A stretch of DNA of 64,000 nt, taken from assembly GCF_900107045.1 (NCBI RefSeq), contig NZ_FNON01000003.1, positions 1,054,001 to 1,118,000 of the forward strand. The letters are read 5' to 3'. A model generated the notes under the pieces. It saw only the letters and a list, made by a program, of their open reading frames with translations. It had not been told where the DNA came from and made no database searches. Positions 50,996 through 59,283 of this stretch are shown here, in pieces; position 1 is the first letter of the stretch; each line of letters begins with the position of its first letter. A program made the translations under genes and the position numbers. The DNA is from Amycolatopsis xylanica. GTDB taxonomy: Bacteria > Actinomycetota > Actinomycetes > Mycobacteriales > Pseudonocardiaceae.

Positions 50996-52264
50996 TCACG
51001 ACTTTTCCGCCGGACCTCCTTCCCGCGTTCGGGCTGTCCGCGACGCTGTGAGCCTGCCGGTCAGGAACGCGCGCTCGGCCTCGTTCTCCGTGAGGCCGAG
51101 CGCGGCCTGGTAGGCGTCGGCCGCTTCGGCGTGCCTGCCGAGCCGTCGCAGGAAATCGGCCTTCGCCGCGGGGAGATAGCGATACCCGGCCAGCCTGCCG
51201 TCGGCTTCCAGCCCTTCGATCTCCGCGAGCGCCTCGGCCGGACCGTCCACGATGGACACCGCGACCGCGCGGTTGAGCGCGACGACCGGGGACGGCCAGA
51301 TCTTGAGCAACGCGTCGTACAGCGTGACTATCTGGGACCAATCGGTTTCCGCGAAGCTCGGCGCCTCGGCGTGCAGCGCGGCGATGGCGGCCTGCAGCCC
51401 GAACCGGCCCGCGTTCCCGCCACGCAAGGCGCCGACGACCAGCTCATGGCTCGCCGCGATGGCCTCGTGGTCTCAGAGCGACCGGTCCTGCTCCTCCAGC
51501 AGGAGCAGGCGCCCCTCGGCGTCGGTGCGGGTCGCGCGCCGGGCGTCGGTGACCATCAGCAGCGCGAGCAGCCCGCGCACCTCACGCTCGTCCGGCATCA
51601 GCGTGTGCAGCACCCGCGCCAGGTCCAGCGCACGCTCGACCAGGTCGTTGCGGACGAGCCGGTCGCCGGCGGGGGCGGTGTGACCGGTCGTGTAGAGCAG
51701 GTGGACGACGGTGAGCACGGCGTCGAGCCGGTCCGGCAGCTCACTCGCCGACGGCACCCGGTACGGGATGCGGGCGGCGGCGATCTTCTTCTTGGCGCGG
51801 GTCACCCGCGCGGCCATCGTCGAATCGGGGACGAGGAACGCCTTCGCGATCTCGTCCGTGGTCACGCCGCACACCAGCCGCAGGGTCAGCGCGATCTGCG
51901 CTTCCCGTGCCAGCGCCGGATGGCAGCAGGTGAAGATCAGCCGGAGCCGGTCGTCCGGCACCGCGTGTTCGGTGGGAATGTCCATCTCGGACTCTTCCGG
52001 CTCGATGAGCAGTGGCAGTTTCTTCTTGAGCGTCTGGTCGCGCCGCACCATGTCCAGCGCGCGCCGCCGGGCCGCCGTGGTCAGCCAGGCGCCAGGACTC
52101 GCGGGCACGCCATCGCGTTCCCACGCTTCCAGCGCCGACAAATACGCCTCTTGGACGCATTCCTCGGCCAGGTCGAAGTCGCGCGTGACGCGCGCCGTCG
52201 CGGCGAGCACGAATGTCCACTCGCGACGGTGCGCGTCCGCGACCGCGGTTTCGGCGAGACTCAC
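50996..52264 (-). pseudogene. ECF42-type sigma factor interrupted by in-frame TGA
   Basis: One reading frame from ATG 52264 to TGA 50996-50998 encodes an ECF sigma factor with region 2 (FDLAEECVQEAYLSALEAWE), region 4 (LRLVCGVTTDEIAKAFLV) and the long C-terminal TPR-like domain of the ECF42 group (LQAAIAALHAEAP, SPVVALNRAVAVSIVDGPAE). The frame is broken once by TGA at 51475-51473 in RSL*DHEAI, where family members have Trp (RSLWD), a TGG-to-TGA change. The first part alone is 263 residues. It overlaps its DGPF partner in ATGA. Truncation, readthrough or a base-call error are all possible. Confidence 0.8.
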
Positions 52265-52605
52265 GGCCTGAGTTCGAGGCCCAGCAACGGCCGCACCTCG
52301 ACACCGCCACGCCAGGTCGCCGGATTGAGCCTGGCCATCGACAGCGCGTGGTCCAGATCGCGCGCCTCGAGCACGTACAGGCCGGCGATGACCTCCTTGG
52401 ACTCGACGAACGGCCCGTCGGTGATGACGTCACCACGGATCGACGTCGCGGTGGTGCTCGGCTGCAGAGCCACGCCCGCGAGGATCGACCCGCCGAGCTC
52501 CTTCACCTGGTTTTCGTGGTTCATGTGCGCCTCGAGCTCCTCGGGCGGCACGTCCGCGTCATCGCCGGGAGCGGGCGAGTAGAGCAGAACCGCGTACTGG
52601 GCCAT
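52261..52605 (-). CDS. DGPF/YCII-related protein
   Basis: This 114-residue protein has the DGPF motif in ITDGPFVESKEVIAGLYVLE and a YCII-like ferredoxin fold (AQYAVLLYSPAPGDD at the start). DGPF proteins are the regular genomic partners of ECF42 sigma factors and probably targets of them. The start has AAAGG upstream. CCGACA at 52646-52651 (TGTCGG on the minus strand) is close to the TGTCGA -35 element described for ECF42 promoters. Confidence 0.85.
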   Translation of the reverse strand: MAQYAVLLYSPAPGDDADVPPEELEAHMNHENQVKELGGSILAGVALQPSTTATSIRGDVITDGPFVESKEVIAGLYVLEARDLDHALSMARLNPATWRGGVEVRPLLGLELRP

Positions 52606-52752
52606 GGGATCGACCTTTCTGTTGATCTCTTCTTACCCGGAGGCACCGACAGAATCCGCACACGCCGACACGGCCCGCGACCTTCCGCCGAGGAGTCCTC
52701 CACCCCTACGACGAACGGCCGGAGCCGGTTTCGACAGCCTCCGTGAAGATTT

Positions 52753-53427
52753 TCAGCCGACCGCCGAACTCGGCGGCCGGAGCCGGATCAACGACCGCCG
52801 CCGCCGGAAATCGCCAGCCGTCGGCTGCCTCGGCACCGTGGCGGGCAGCCGCAGCCAGCCGCGGTGGTACCGGCCCGCGACCCGGACCTGCACCGAGGGC
52901 TGGAAGTCGTGCTGGTCGATGCCCGCGTAGCCATGCCGGACGATCGAGAAGTAGATGCTGTCCGAAACGACCACCGTCAGCGGATCCGCCGACTTCTTCA
53001 GCGCCTGCTTCACCTGCGGCGCGTCGAGCAAGCGGAAGGCCACGTCCAGCGTCTCGCCGAACCAGCCCTGCGGGTCGCAGTGCACCTCACCCGCGTGCAG
53101 CACCGCCCGCATCCGCAGCCGCATCTCCGGATAGTCGAGGGTGTGGTCGGTCAGCAGCGCGCTCAGCGTCGGGATGAGGTGGCTGAGAAACACCGTCTTC
53201 GGTACCTCGTCGACGGGCTGGATGAGTACCAGTACTCCGTCGCCCCGATCGATCAGCGGCTCGCGGAACGCTTCGGCGATCCCGGCCTCGGCCAGGCTCC
53301 GCTCCAGCAGGTCGTACATGACCGCGCGAAGCCCGCCCTTGGCCACGTTGTTGTGTGCGGTCGAGCCTTCCATGTCCACCGCGAAGGCGGTGCGGTGCCT
53401 GGGCGGACAGGGAAGCGGGACGTTCAC
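52753..53427 (-). CDS. Nucleotide-cyclase-like protein
   Basis: This protein of about 224 residues has a class III cyclase-like core: TAFAVDMEGSTAHNN (metal-binding strand), IDRGDGVLVLIQPVD (second Asp region) and VLHAGEVHCDPQGWFGETLD. Typical adenylate cyclases keep two metal Asp and a Lys/Asp pair; here FAVDMEGS and RGDG fit the metal sites, but purine-selecting residues are unclear. It may be a degenerate cyclase used as a binding domain. GTG at 53427 is chosen, coupled to a 9-codon ORF just upstream. Confidence 0.55.
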   Translation of the reverse strand: MNVPLPCPPRHRTAFAVDMEGSTAHNNVAKGGLRAVMYDLLERSLAEAGIAEAFREPLIDRGDGVLVLIQPVDEVPKTVFLSHLIPTLSALLTDHTLDYPEMRLRMRAVLHAGEVHCDPQGWFGETLDVAFRLLDAPQVKQALKKSADPLTVVVSDSIYFSIVRHGYAGIDQHDFQPSVQVRVAGRYHRGWLRLPATVPRQPTAGDFRRRRSLIRLRPPSSAVG

Positions 53428-53453
53428 GGCGCCCGCCTGGGACAGGATTTCAT
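53424..53453 (-). other. Nine-codon upstream ORF coupled to the cyclase-like gene
   Basis: ATG at 53453 with GGGGAGG 6 nt upstream encodes MKSCPRRAP and stops at TGA 53426-53424. The stop overlaps the GTG start of the cyclase-like gene (GTGA). The good ribosome site belongs to this tiny ORF, not to the main gene, suggesting translational coupling. Confidence 0.4.
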
Positions 53454-53655
53454 GGTGTACCTCCCCGCAAACCAAACGCGAATACCGTTACGACTTTGCA
53501 GATGCCCTTGCGTGCCAACGATTTCGCGTCGGCGCACGAGGACCGGCTCCTTCATTGGAGTGACCGGGGTCGGCAAGGCGGTTCGGCAGCGGTACGGTAG
53601 CCCGTACGGCATCGACTCCCTGCCGCATGCACGCGGGTCGGACGAGTTGCCTCCG

Positions 53656-53689
53656 GGGCGGCTTCTGTTGCAGCAGGAGCCGCCCTTTT
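53656..53689 (+). terminator. Hairpin with T run, plus strand
   Basis: GGGCGGCT (53656-53663) and AGCCGCCC (53678-53685) with a 14-nt loop, then TTTT. It is oriented for plus-strand transcripts, yet no plus-strand gene precedes it. It may work in both directions to end the XRE gene, or end an unrecognised RNA in 53480-53690. Confidence 0.5.
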
Positions 53690-53700
53690 CTTCGCTCATC

Positions 53701-54564
53701 TCATGAGCTTTCCCCTAACTCAGCCAAGATCTTGTCGATCAGCTTCACGCTGTCGTCCTCCGTGAGCGCGAGCCCTTCGAGCTCGTCGAAGATCCTGATG
53801 TAGTCCTTCGTCTGGTCGGTGAACTCCTCGACGAGGATGTCCTGGTCCGGGATCTCGAGCAGCAGCACGACGTCGTTCTCGATCTCCGAGAGCCGGAAGA
53901 GAACGAAGGAGCTGGCCAGTCCCTTGTGCGGGCCCGCGGAGAACGGGACCACCCGGACGTCGATGTTCGACAGCGCGGCCACCTCCTTCAACCGGAGCAG
54001 CTGCCCGCGCATCACCTCCACGCTCCCCATCGTGCGGCGCAGCACCGCCTCATCCATGATGAAGACCATTTCCGGGCCGTCCGGCGCGACGATCTCCTGG
54101 CGCCGCATGCGGACCGCCGTGCCACGCTCGACCCGCTCCGGATCAGCGTGGTACTGGCTCATCAGAGCAGTGGCGTACTCCTGCGTCTGCAGCAGACCGG
54201 GGATGACTCGTCCCTGGAACTGCTTGACCTCGACAGCCGACGCCTCCAGCCCCAGGAAGTTGAGGAACTGCTGGCCGTAGATGTCCCGGTAAGCCTGCCA
54301 CCAGGCGGGCTTCTTGCCCGCGCGAGCCAGCTCCACCAGCGCTTCGACCCGATCGGCGTCGGTGATCCGGTAGTGGAGCAGCAGGGCCTTGAGATCCGTG
54401 ATCGAAATCCCCACCACCCCCTTCTCGATGCGGATCAGCTTCGAAGAGGACCAATCGAGGGCATCGGCGACATCGCGTTGCGTGAGACCTAGCTGCTCAC
54501 GCTCCTGCTTCAGGACGGCCCGCAGGCGTCGAAGCTGGCCGACGGGGGTTTCACCCCTGGTCAT
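53701..54564 (-). CDS. XRE-family regulator with DUF5753
   Basis: This 287-residue protein has an N-terminal HTH (LGLTQRDVADALDWSSSKLI, RIEKGVVGIS, about residues 26-55) and a DUF5753 sensor domain with YGQQFLNFLGLEASAVEVKQ, FQGRVIPGLLQTQEYATALM and MDEAVLRR. ATG at 54564 is favoured, with GAGGAGG 6 nt upstream. These regulators pair with DUF397 proteins across actinomycetes (Scr1/WhiJ-type pairs) and act in development or antibiotic control. The DUF397 gene lies 200 bp upstream on the same strand. Confidence 0.85.
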   Translation of the reverse strand: MTRGETPVGQLRRLRAVLKQEREQLGLTQRDVADALDWSSSKLIRIEKGVVGISITDLKALLLHYRITDADRVEALVELARAGKKPAWWQAYRDIYGQQFLNFLGLEASAVEVKQFQGRVIPGLLQTQEYATALMSQYHADPERVERGTAVRMRRQEIVAPDGPEMVFIMDEAVLRRTMGSVEVMRGQLLRLKEVAALSNIDVRVVPFSAGPHKGLASSFVLFRLSEIENDVVLLLEIPDQDILVEEFTDQTKDYIRIFDELEGLALTEDDSVKLIDKILAELGESS

Positions 54565-54584
54565 CATGTTCCTCCTCGTTGAGC

Positions 54585-54602
54585 GGCAGATCGCAATCTG
54601 CC
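54585..54602. promoter_or_regulatory. Palindrome in front of XRE gene
   Basis: GGCAGAT-CGCA-ATCTGCC is a perfect 7-bp inverted repeat with a 4-nt loop, 20 bp before the XRE start and just after a TACCAT -10-like box (minus strand, 54618-54613). Autoregulatory binding is plausible. Confidence 0.4.
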
Positions 54603-54763
54603 ACATGGCACTATGGTAGCGCGCAGCGGGGCATAAGGCACATCGCCGAAGACAAAGTGAATGTTTCATCTCGGACATGTGGCGAATCGCCACGACGCGT
54701 GCACATACTGGCCTACGCCACAGTGAATGAAGGAACGACTGGCGGAAACGTCACACCATCGTG

Positions 54764-54973
54764 TCAAAGAACGTTGAGCAGGCCATCCCAGGCGGCAGGA
54801 GCGAGAACAAGCCGAGGGCCGGAGCGGTCCTTGGAATCCCGCACCATGACCGCGGCATCGGAGATCGCGAGTTCGACGCAGTCGTCAGTACTGCTGGCAC
54901 TGACCGAGCTCTTGACCCACCGGAGGCCGGACGGCTCGACTTCCACCACAAACGCGCTCTTCCGACGTGCCAC
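54764..54973 (-). CDS. DUF397 protein
   Basis: This 69-residue protein has the DUF397 pattern WVKSSVSASSTDDCVELAIS, VMVRDSKDRSGPRLVLAPAAW. It is the small partner of the XRE-DUF5753 regulator and probably a toxin-like or regulatory effector bound by it. GTG at 54973 is preferred to GTG 54979, as AGGAGA lies 6 nt upstream of the former but directly abuts the latter. Its usual order (regulator first) is reversed here. Confidence 0.82.
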   Translation of the reverse strand: MARRKSAFVVEVEPSGLRWVKSSVSASSTDDCVELAISDAAVMVRDSKDRSGPRLVLAPAAWDGLLNVL

Positions 54974-55132
54974 GCGCACTCTCCTGCTTCTCCCCTGGGG
55001 CCGACACCCGATTCAGGGTATGAGGAGTGAACCACCGTTTACTACCGCCGAGAGAGCTAGCCCGGCGCAGGCAGAAGGATCAGACCACTGCGCTGATCAC
55101 CACGGATGGTCGCGGCAAGCGCACATGCACAT

Positions 55133-55177
55133 GCGGCCCGGTTGCCAAGTCCACAAAGGACTCGGCAACCGGGCCGC
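55133..55177 (-). terminator. Very strong hairpin after deazaflavin reductase
   Basis: GCGGCCCGGTTGCC and GGCAACCGGGCCGC form a 14-bp stem that continues, after one mismatch, with AGTCC/GGACT around an ACAAA loop. It lies 11 bp beyond the stop of the gene at 55188. The rest of the 54974-55187 spacer shows nothing else. Confidence 0.75.
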
Positions 55178-55187
55178 GAGGGGTGCT

Positions 55188-55592
55188 TCAGAGGCGGCGG
55201 AGCTCGACGACCGGGATGACCCGGCTCGTCTTCTCCTGGTACTCCTTGAAACCGGGCATGAGCTCAGCCTGCTTGCCGTAGTACAGAGCGCGTTCTTCGC
55301 CCTCCAGCGGCGTCGCCTTGGCCTCGAACTTCTCCGTGCCGATCTCGAGCGTGACGATCGGGTTGGCCAGCAGGTTGTGGTACCAAGCCGGGTGCTTGTC
55401 CGCGCCCGCCGCCGACGCGATGATGAAAAGCCGGTCGCCTTCGGCCAGGTAAACGAGCGGAGTGGTCCGCTCTTGTCCACTCTTGGCGCCGATGGTGGTC
55501 AGCAGGACCATCGGCGCGCCTTCGAACGGCCCGCCGACCTTGCCCTCGTTTTCCCTGAATTCCTTGATGATCCCCGCGTTCCAGTCGCTCAT
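55188..55592 (-). CDS. Deazaflavin (F420)-dependent nitroreductase-family protein
   Basis: This 134-residue split-barrel protein of the DDN type has NAGIIKEFRENEGKVGGPFE, VLLTTIGAKSGQERTTPLVY, DKHPAWYHNLLANPIVTLEI and a C-terminal PVVELRRL. The GxKSGxxRxxPL segment binds F420 phosphate. It reduces quinones, nitro groups or unsaturated lipids with F420H2. ATG at 55592 gives the canonical start, with AGGATGATCCC upstream. Confidence 0.88.
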   Translation of the reverse strand: MSDWNAGIIKEFRENEGKVGGPFEGAPMVLLTTIGAKSGQERTTPLVYLAEGDRLFIIASAAGADKHPAWYHNLLANPIVTLEIGTEKFEAKATPLEGEERALYYGKQAELMPGFKEYQEKTSRVIPVVELRRL

Positions 55593-55606
55593 GGGATCAT
55601 CCTGCC

Positions 55607-55963
55607 CTAACCCTGCTCGCCGCGTGCCTTGCGGCGCTGCGCCTCGGCGCGCTCGCGGCACTGGCGCAGGAACTCCTCGTCGGACGCGCTGTCCGCCGCC
55701 GAGAACCGGCCGGGCCGGTCGTACTCGGGGTAGCGCGGCGCGTCGCGCTCATACGGGGTCCGGCGTGCGCGCGTGGCGGTCTGCGGACGGCCAGCCGCCA
55801 GCCACACGATCGACCCGACCAGCGGGATCAGCAGCACGATCAGCAGCCAAGTGAGCTTCGGCAGGTTGCGGCACGACCCGTCTTCGGTTGTGATGACGTC
55901 GACGAGGCAAAAGATCCAGAGCCCGAGCGTGACCACGCCGACGAGCCCGTCGAAATACAGCAT
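55607..55963 (-). CDS. PLDc_N-type membrane protein
   Basis: This 118-residue protein has two transmembrane segments with the PLDc_N motif (LGLWIFCLVDVITTEDGSCR, LPKLTWLLIVLLIPLVGSIVW). A charged Arg-rich cytosolic tail ends in REFLRQCRERAEAQ-like sequence. This domain starts cardiolipin synthases, but no phosphodiesterase domain follows. Function is unknown. It lies 15 bp upstream of the deazaflavin reductase gene on the same strand. Confidence 0.78.
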   Translation of the reverse strand: MLYFDGLVGVVTLGLWIFCLVDVITTEDGSCRNLPKLTWLLIVLLIPLVGSIVWLAAGRPQTATRARRTPYERDAPRYPEYDRPGRFSAADSASDEEFLRQCRERAEAQRRKARGEQG

Positions 55964-56011
55964 GAAAGACCCTCCCAGAGCCGGAACACCCCTCCGGCGA
56001 CGCGGTAAGTC

Positions 56012-56710
56012 TTAGCACATCGCCTGACGCGTCGCGTCGAGAATCCCGGCCGCGATCGCCAGCGCGTGCGCCTGCCCGGGGCAGGCTTTCGGGCCGTGAC
56101 CGAACGGCACCCCGGCGAGATCGATCTCGACCAGGCGCCCGTCCTTATATCTTCTGGTCATCGAAACCGGCGGGCGTTCGCGCAAGGTGGCGGCGAGTGC
56201 TTCTTCCGCGGCGCCGCTTTCGTCGAGCGCGTTCTCGACGAGCCCGGCCGTGGCGTCACAGGCCTGCACGAGCAGGCCGATCCGGGCCGCGGTGTGTTCC
56301 GTCGCCCCGCCGCAGGCTTCGGCGAGGCGTGCCACAGCGGCGTCTTCAACGGACGTCGCTTCCACATGGGGGTGATAGACCTTCGCGACGATCGCGATGT
56401 CCGCGGAAAGCCCGGCGGGAAGGCCGAGCGCCGCGGCGAGTGTTTCCACCACGATCGCTTTGAGGTCGACCGGACCGGAGTTCTCAGCCTCGGTCGTCCG
56501 GTCGAACGCCTCGCGGCGCAACCACGCGGGATCGAAGCCCGCGAGTTCCTCCGTCACCAGCGAACGACGTCGCGCGTGGGCCTGTCCGGTACTGAACCGG
56601 GCGACGTTCGTCCGCAACCAGCCGACGGTTCCCGGCGCTCCACCGAATACAGGCGGGAGTGTGCAGCGCGGGTCGGCCAGCAGTTCTCTTGCTTCGATCA
56701 TGCTGAGCAC
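56012..56710 (-). CDS. Shortened cytochrome P450-like protein
   Basis: This 232-residue protein has a P450 haem-binding segment PFGHGPKACPGQAHALA with Cys210, a C-helix-like HARRRSLV, and an I-helix-like LLVQACDATAGLVENAL. It is about 170 residues shorter than a normal P450. The meander before the haem loop is missing, and the ExxR Glu is replaced by Ala (AATLRERPP). It may bind haem without classical oxygen chemistry, or be an eroded P450 that remains open. No redox partner is adjacent. Confidence 0.65.
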   Translation of the reverse strand: MLSMIEARELLADPRCTLPPVFGGAPGTVGWLRTNVARFSTGQAHARRRSLVTEELAGFDPAWLRREAFDRTTEAENSGPVDLKAIVVETLAAALGLPAGLSADIAIVAKVYHPHVEATSVEDAAVARLAEACGGATEHTAARIGLLVQACDATAGLVENALDESGAAEEALAATLRERPPVSMTRRYKDGRLVEIDLAGVPFGHGPKACPGQAHALAIAAGILDATRQAMC

Positions 56711-56746
56711 CGTAGGCCCAGGAATTGTCGGTGCTCACCGATATGT

Positions 56747-57574
56747 TCAGGCGACCAGGCCGACGCGGCGGGAGGTGATCTCCCACAGCTCGGTCGCGAG
56801 GTTCTCGTCCGAGGCGAGCTTCGCCGGCTTGGCGGGCTTGCTCTTGACGTAGTAGCCACCGTGCAGCGGCTCGGTGGTGCCCGACAGGTAGACGAGGGTC
56901 TCGGCGCCCTGCTCCGGGCTGGTCAGGAAGTGGCGCATCGGCTTGCCCAGAGGGGAGTTCGCGAAGGCGTGCATGAGCTTCATGTCGCGGGAGAACTCGG
57001 AGGCGACCACACCGGGGTGGAAGTCGGCGACACCCAGCTCGGGGTAGCGGCGGGCGTACTCGCGGTTGAGGATGGCCGCGGCCAGCTTGCTGTTGGCGTA
57101 CGCCTTCTGCGACTTGTAGCCCTGCTCGCTGTCGAGGTCGTCCAGGTTGACCTTGCCGGTCTTGTGGTTGTCCGAGGTGGTGATGACCACGCGGCCGCCG
57201 CTCTCGCGCAGCCGGTCGGTGAGCAGGCGGGTGAGCAGGTACGGGGCGAGGCAGTTGACCTGGAAAGTCTGCTCGTAGCCGTCGACCGTGATGTTGCGCT
57301 GGGTCCACAGGCCGCCCGCGTTGTTCGCCAGCACGTCGATGCGCGGGCAGCGCTCGAGCAGTTCACCGGCGAGGCGTCGCACGTCCGCGAGGTTCGTGTA
57401 GTCCACCGTAAGACCTTCGACACCGAGCTCCTTGGCGATGGCGGCCGTCTTGTCGGCCGACCGGCCGACCGGGACGACGTTCGCGCCTGCGGCGTGCAGC
57501 TGGCGGGCCGCGGCGGCACCGATCCCGGCGCTGGCACCGGTGACGACGATGGTCTTGCCTGCGAGGTTCTGCAT
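56747..57574 (-). CDS. SDR oxidoreductase, retinol-dehydrogenase-like
   Basis: This 275-residue protein has cofactor motif VVTGASAGIGAAAARQLHAA, NNAG in LANNAGGLWTQ, Ser in VVITTSDNH and Tyr-Lys in KAYANSKLAAAILNREYA. The long C-terminal part places it with the RDH/WWOX-like SDRs. It is divergent from the DHA2 exporter across a 95-bp spacer that holds a perfect palindrome, so both may be controlled by one TetR-type repressor. Confidence 0.85.
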   Translation of the reverse strand: MQNLAGKTIVVTGASAGIGAAAARQLHAAGANVVPVGRSADKTAAIAKELGVEGLTVDYTNLADVRRLAGELLERCPRIDVLANNAGGLWTQRNITVDGYEQTFQVNCLAPYLLTRLLTDRLRESGGRVVITTSDNHKTGKVNLDDLDSEQGYKSQKAYANSKLAAAILNREYARRYPELGVADFHPGVVASEFSRDMKLMHAFANSPLGKPMRHFLTSPEQGAETLVYLSGTTEPLHGGYYVKSKPAKPAKLASDENLATELWEITSRRVGLVA

Positions 57575-57631
57575 GTCTCTGCGCTCCTGGGGTTGTGGGG
57601 AGTTGTCCGTATCTCCGTCTTACACAGTCGT

Positions 57632-57662
57632 ACTATACACACGTTCCAGACGCTTGTATAGT
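57632..57662. promoter_or_regulatory. Palindrome with divergent -10 boxes
   Basis: ACTATACA (57632-57639) and TGTATAGT (57655-57662) form a perfect inverted repeat spaced by 15 bp. Each arm contains TATAGT, a near-ideal -10: one for the exporter on the plus strand (7 nt before its ATG, leaderless) and one for the SDR on the minus strand. A dimeric repressor bound here would shut off both genes. Confidence 0.65.
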
Positions 57663-57669
57663 CGATCTC

Positions 57670-59241
57670 ATGACAACCACCGAAACCCGTGCGGGCCGAC
57701 GCGAGTGGATCGGCCTGGCCGTACTGGTACTCCCCATGCTCTTGGTGTCGATGGACATCACCATCCTTTATTTCGCGATCCCGTCCATCGCGGCTGACCT
57801 GCGGCCGAGCGGCCCGCAGCAGCTCTGGATGATGGACATCTACGGGTTCGTGCTCGCGGGCCTGCTCATCACGATGGGCGGCCTCGGCGACCGGATCGGC
57901 CGCCGCCGTCTCCTGATCGCGGGCACGGTCCTCTTCGGGCTCGGCTCGGTCGCCTGCGCCTTCGCGTCCAGCCCGGAGCTGCTCATCGCGGGCCGTGCGC
58001 TGCAGGGCGTCGGCGGCGCCACGCTCGCGCCGTCCACGCTGGGCCTGATCCGCAACATGTTCCACGACGACAAGCAGCGCCGCGTCGCCATCACCGTGTG
58101 GTCCATCGTGCTGTCGGCGGGCGCCGGTCTCGGCCCGGTCGTCTCCGGACTGCTGCTGTCGGCCTTCTCCTGGGGCTCGATCTTCCTGGTCAACATCCCG
58201 GTGATGGTCGTGCTGCTGGTGCTGGCCCCGATCCTGGTGCCGGAGTACCGCGCCCCGTCGCTCGGCAGGTTCGACGCGCTCTCGGCCGTGCTGTCGCTCG
58301 GCGCGATGCTCGCGATCATCTGGGGCGTCAAGGAAAGCGCTGTCAGCGGCCTCGAAGCGACCCCGGTCGCCGCGATCGCGCTGGGTCTCGCACTGGGTGT
58401 GCTGTTCGTGCGCCGCCAGTCGACCATGGCCGACCCGATGATCGAACTGTCGCTCTTCCGCAACCGTGGCTTCGGCGCCTCGATCACCATCGCGCTCGTG
58501 TGCCTGTTCGGCATGGTCGGGTTCGGCATCTTCACCACCCAGTTCCTCATGCAGGTGCTGAAGATGTCGGCGATCGAAGCCGCGATGTGGACGCTCGCCA
58601 GCCCGGTGGTCGTCGCGGTCGTCGCCCCGCTGGCCGCGAAACTCGCGCAGCGGACCCGTCCCGCCTACATCATCGCGAGCGGTTTCACCGTGGCGGCGCT
58701 GGGCTTCCTGCTCATCACCCAGGTCAGCACCGCGCGGAACCTCCCGCTGATCATCAGCGCCACCGTGCTCATCGGCGTCGGCATCGCGGTCGTGATGTCG
58801 ATCGTCACCGACATGGTCATGGCGACCACCCCGGCCGAGCGGGCCAGCGGCGTCTCGGCGCTGCTGCAGACCGCCCAGGAGCTCGGCGGCGCGCTGGGCA
58901 TCGCGATCCTCGGCAGTGTCGGCGCGGGCGTCTACACCGCGACCATGGTCAAGACGGCCCCGTCCGGGCTCACCACCGACCAGGCCGTGGCCGCGCGCCA
59001 GACGCTCGGCGCGGCGCAGGAAGTCGCGGCGAACCTGCCGCAGGGCAAGGGTGAGCAGCTGGTCCACACCGCGCAGGAGGCGTTCGTCGCCGGCATGCGC
59101 CCGGCCGCGATCGTCGCGGCGCTCGTCGTGCTCGCCGCCGCGGCCGCCGCGGTCGGCTTCCTCCGCCACATCGAGAACACCGCCACCACCGCACTGGAAG
59201 AGGTCGACGCCGAAGATGCCAAGGAACTCGTCGCAGCCTGA
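57670..59241 (+). CDS. DHA2-family MFS multidrug exporter
   Basis: This 523-residue protein has fourteen predicted spans. Motif A appears as GGLGDRIGRRRLLI after span 2 and motif C as LSAGAGLGPVVSGLLL in span 5. Motif D1-like sequence is LVSMDITILYFAIPSI in span 1 (SmvA/LfrA type). It expels drugs or dyes using the proton gradient. ATG at 57670 is right after TATAGT; an upstream ATG at 57595 lies across the operator. Likely induced when the palindrome-bound repressor binds a drug. Confidence 0.9.
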   Translation: MTTTETRAGRREWIGLAVLVLPMLLVSMDITILYFAIPSIAADLRPSGPQQLWMMDIYGFVLAGLLITMGGLGDRIGRRRLLIAGTVLFGLGSVACAFASSPELLIAGRALQGVGGATLAPSTLGLIRNMFHDDKQRRVAITVWSIVLSAGAGLGPVVSGLLLSAFSWGSIFLVNIPVMVVLLVLAPILVPEYRAPSLGRFDALSAVLSLGAMLAIIWGVKESAVSGLEATPVAAIALGLALGVLFVRRQSTMADPMIELSLFRNRGFGASITIALVCLFGMVGFGIFTTQFLMQVLKMSAIEAAMWTLASPVVVAVVAPLAAKLAQRTRPAYIIASGFTVAALGFLLITQVSTARNLPLIISATVLIGVGIAVVMSIVTDMVMATTPAERASGVSALLQTAQELGGALGIAILGSVGAGVYTATMVKTAPSGLTTDQAVAARQTLGAAQEVAANLPQGKGEQLVHTAQEAFVAGMRPAAIVAALVVLAAAAAAVGFLRHIENTATTALEEVDAEDAKELVAA

Positions 59242-59249
59242 TCGGCACG

Positions 59250-59283
59250 GTTGACGGCCCGCCGGATGAAGCGGGCCGTCAAC
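59250..59283 (+). terminator. Strong hairpin terminator after exporter
   Basis: GTTGACGGCCCGC and GCGGGCCGTCAAC form a perfect 13-bp stem with an 8-nt loop, 8 bp after the exporter stop. No T run follows. Confidence 0.7.

Noticed and set aside
56980..59169. 729-residue minus-strand open frame
   Set aside because: Lies opposite the DHA2 exporter and its residues are highly repetitive Arg/Asp/Gly, typical of a shadow.
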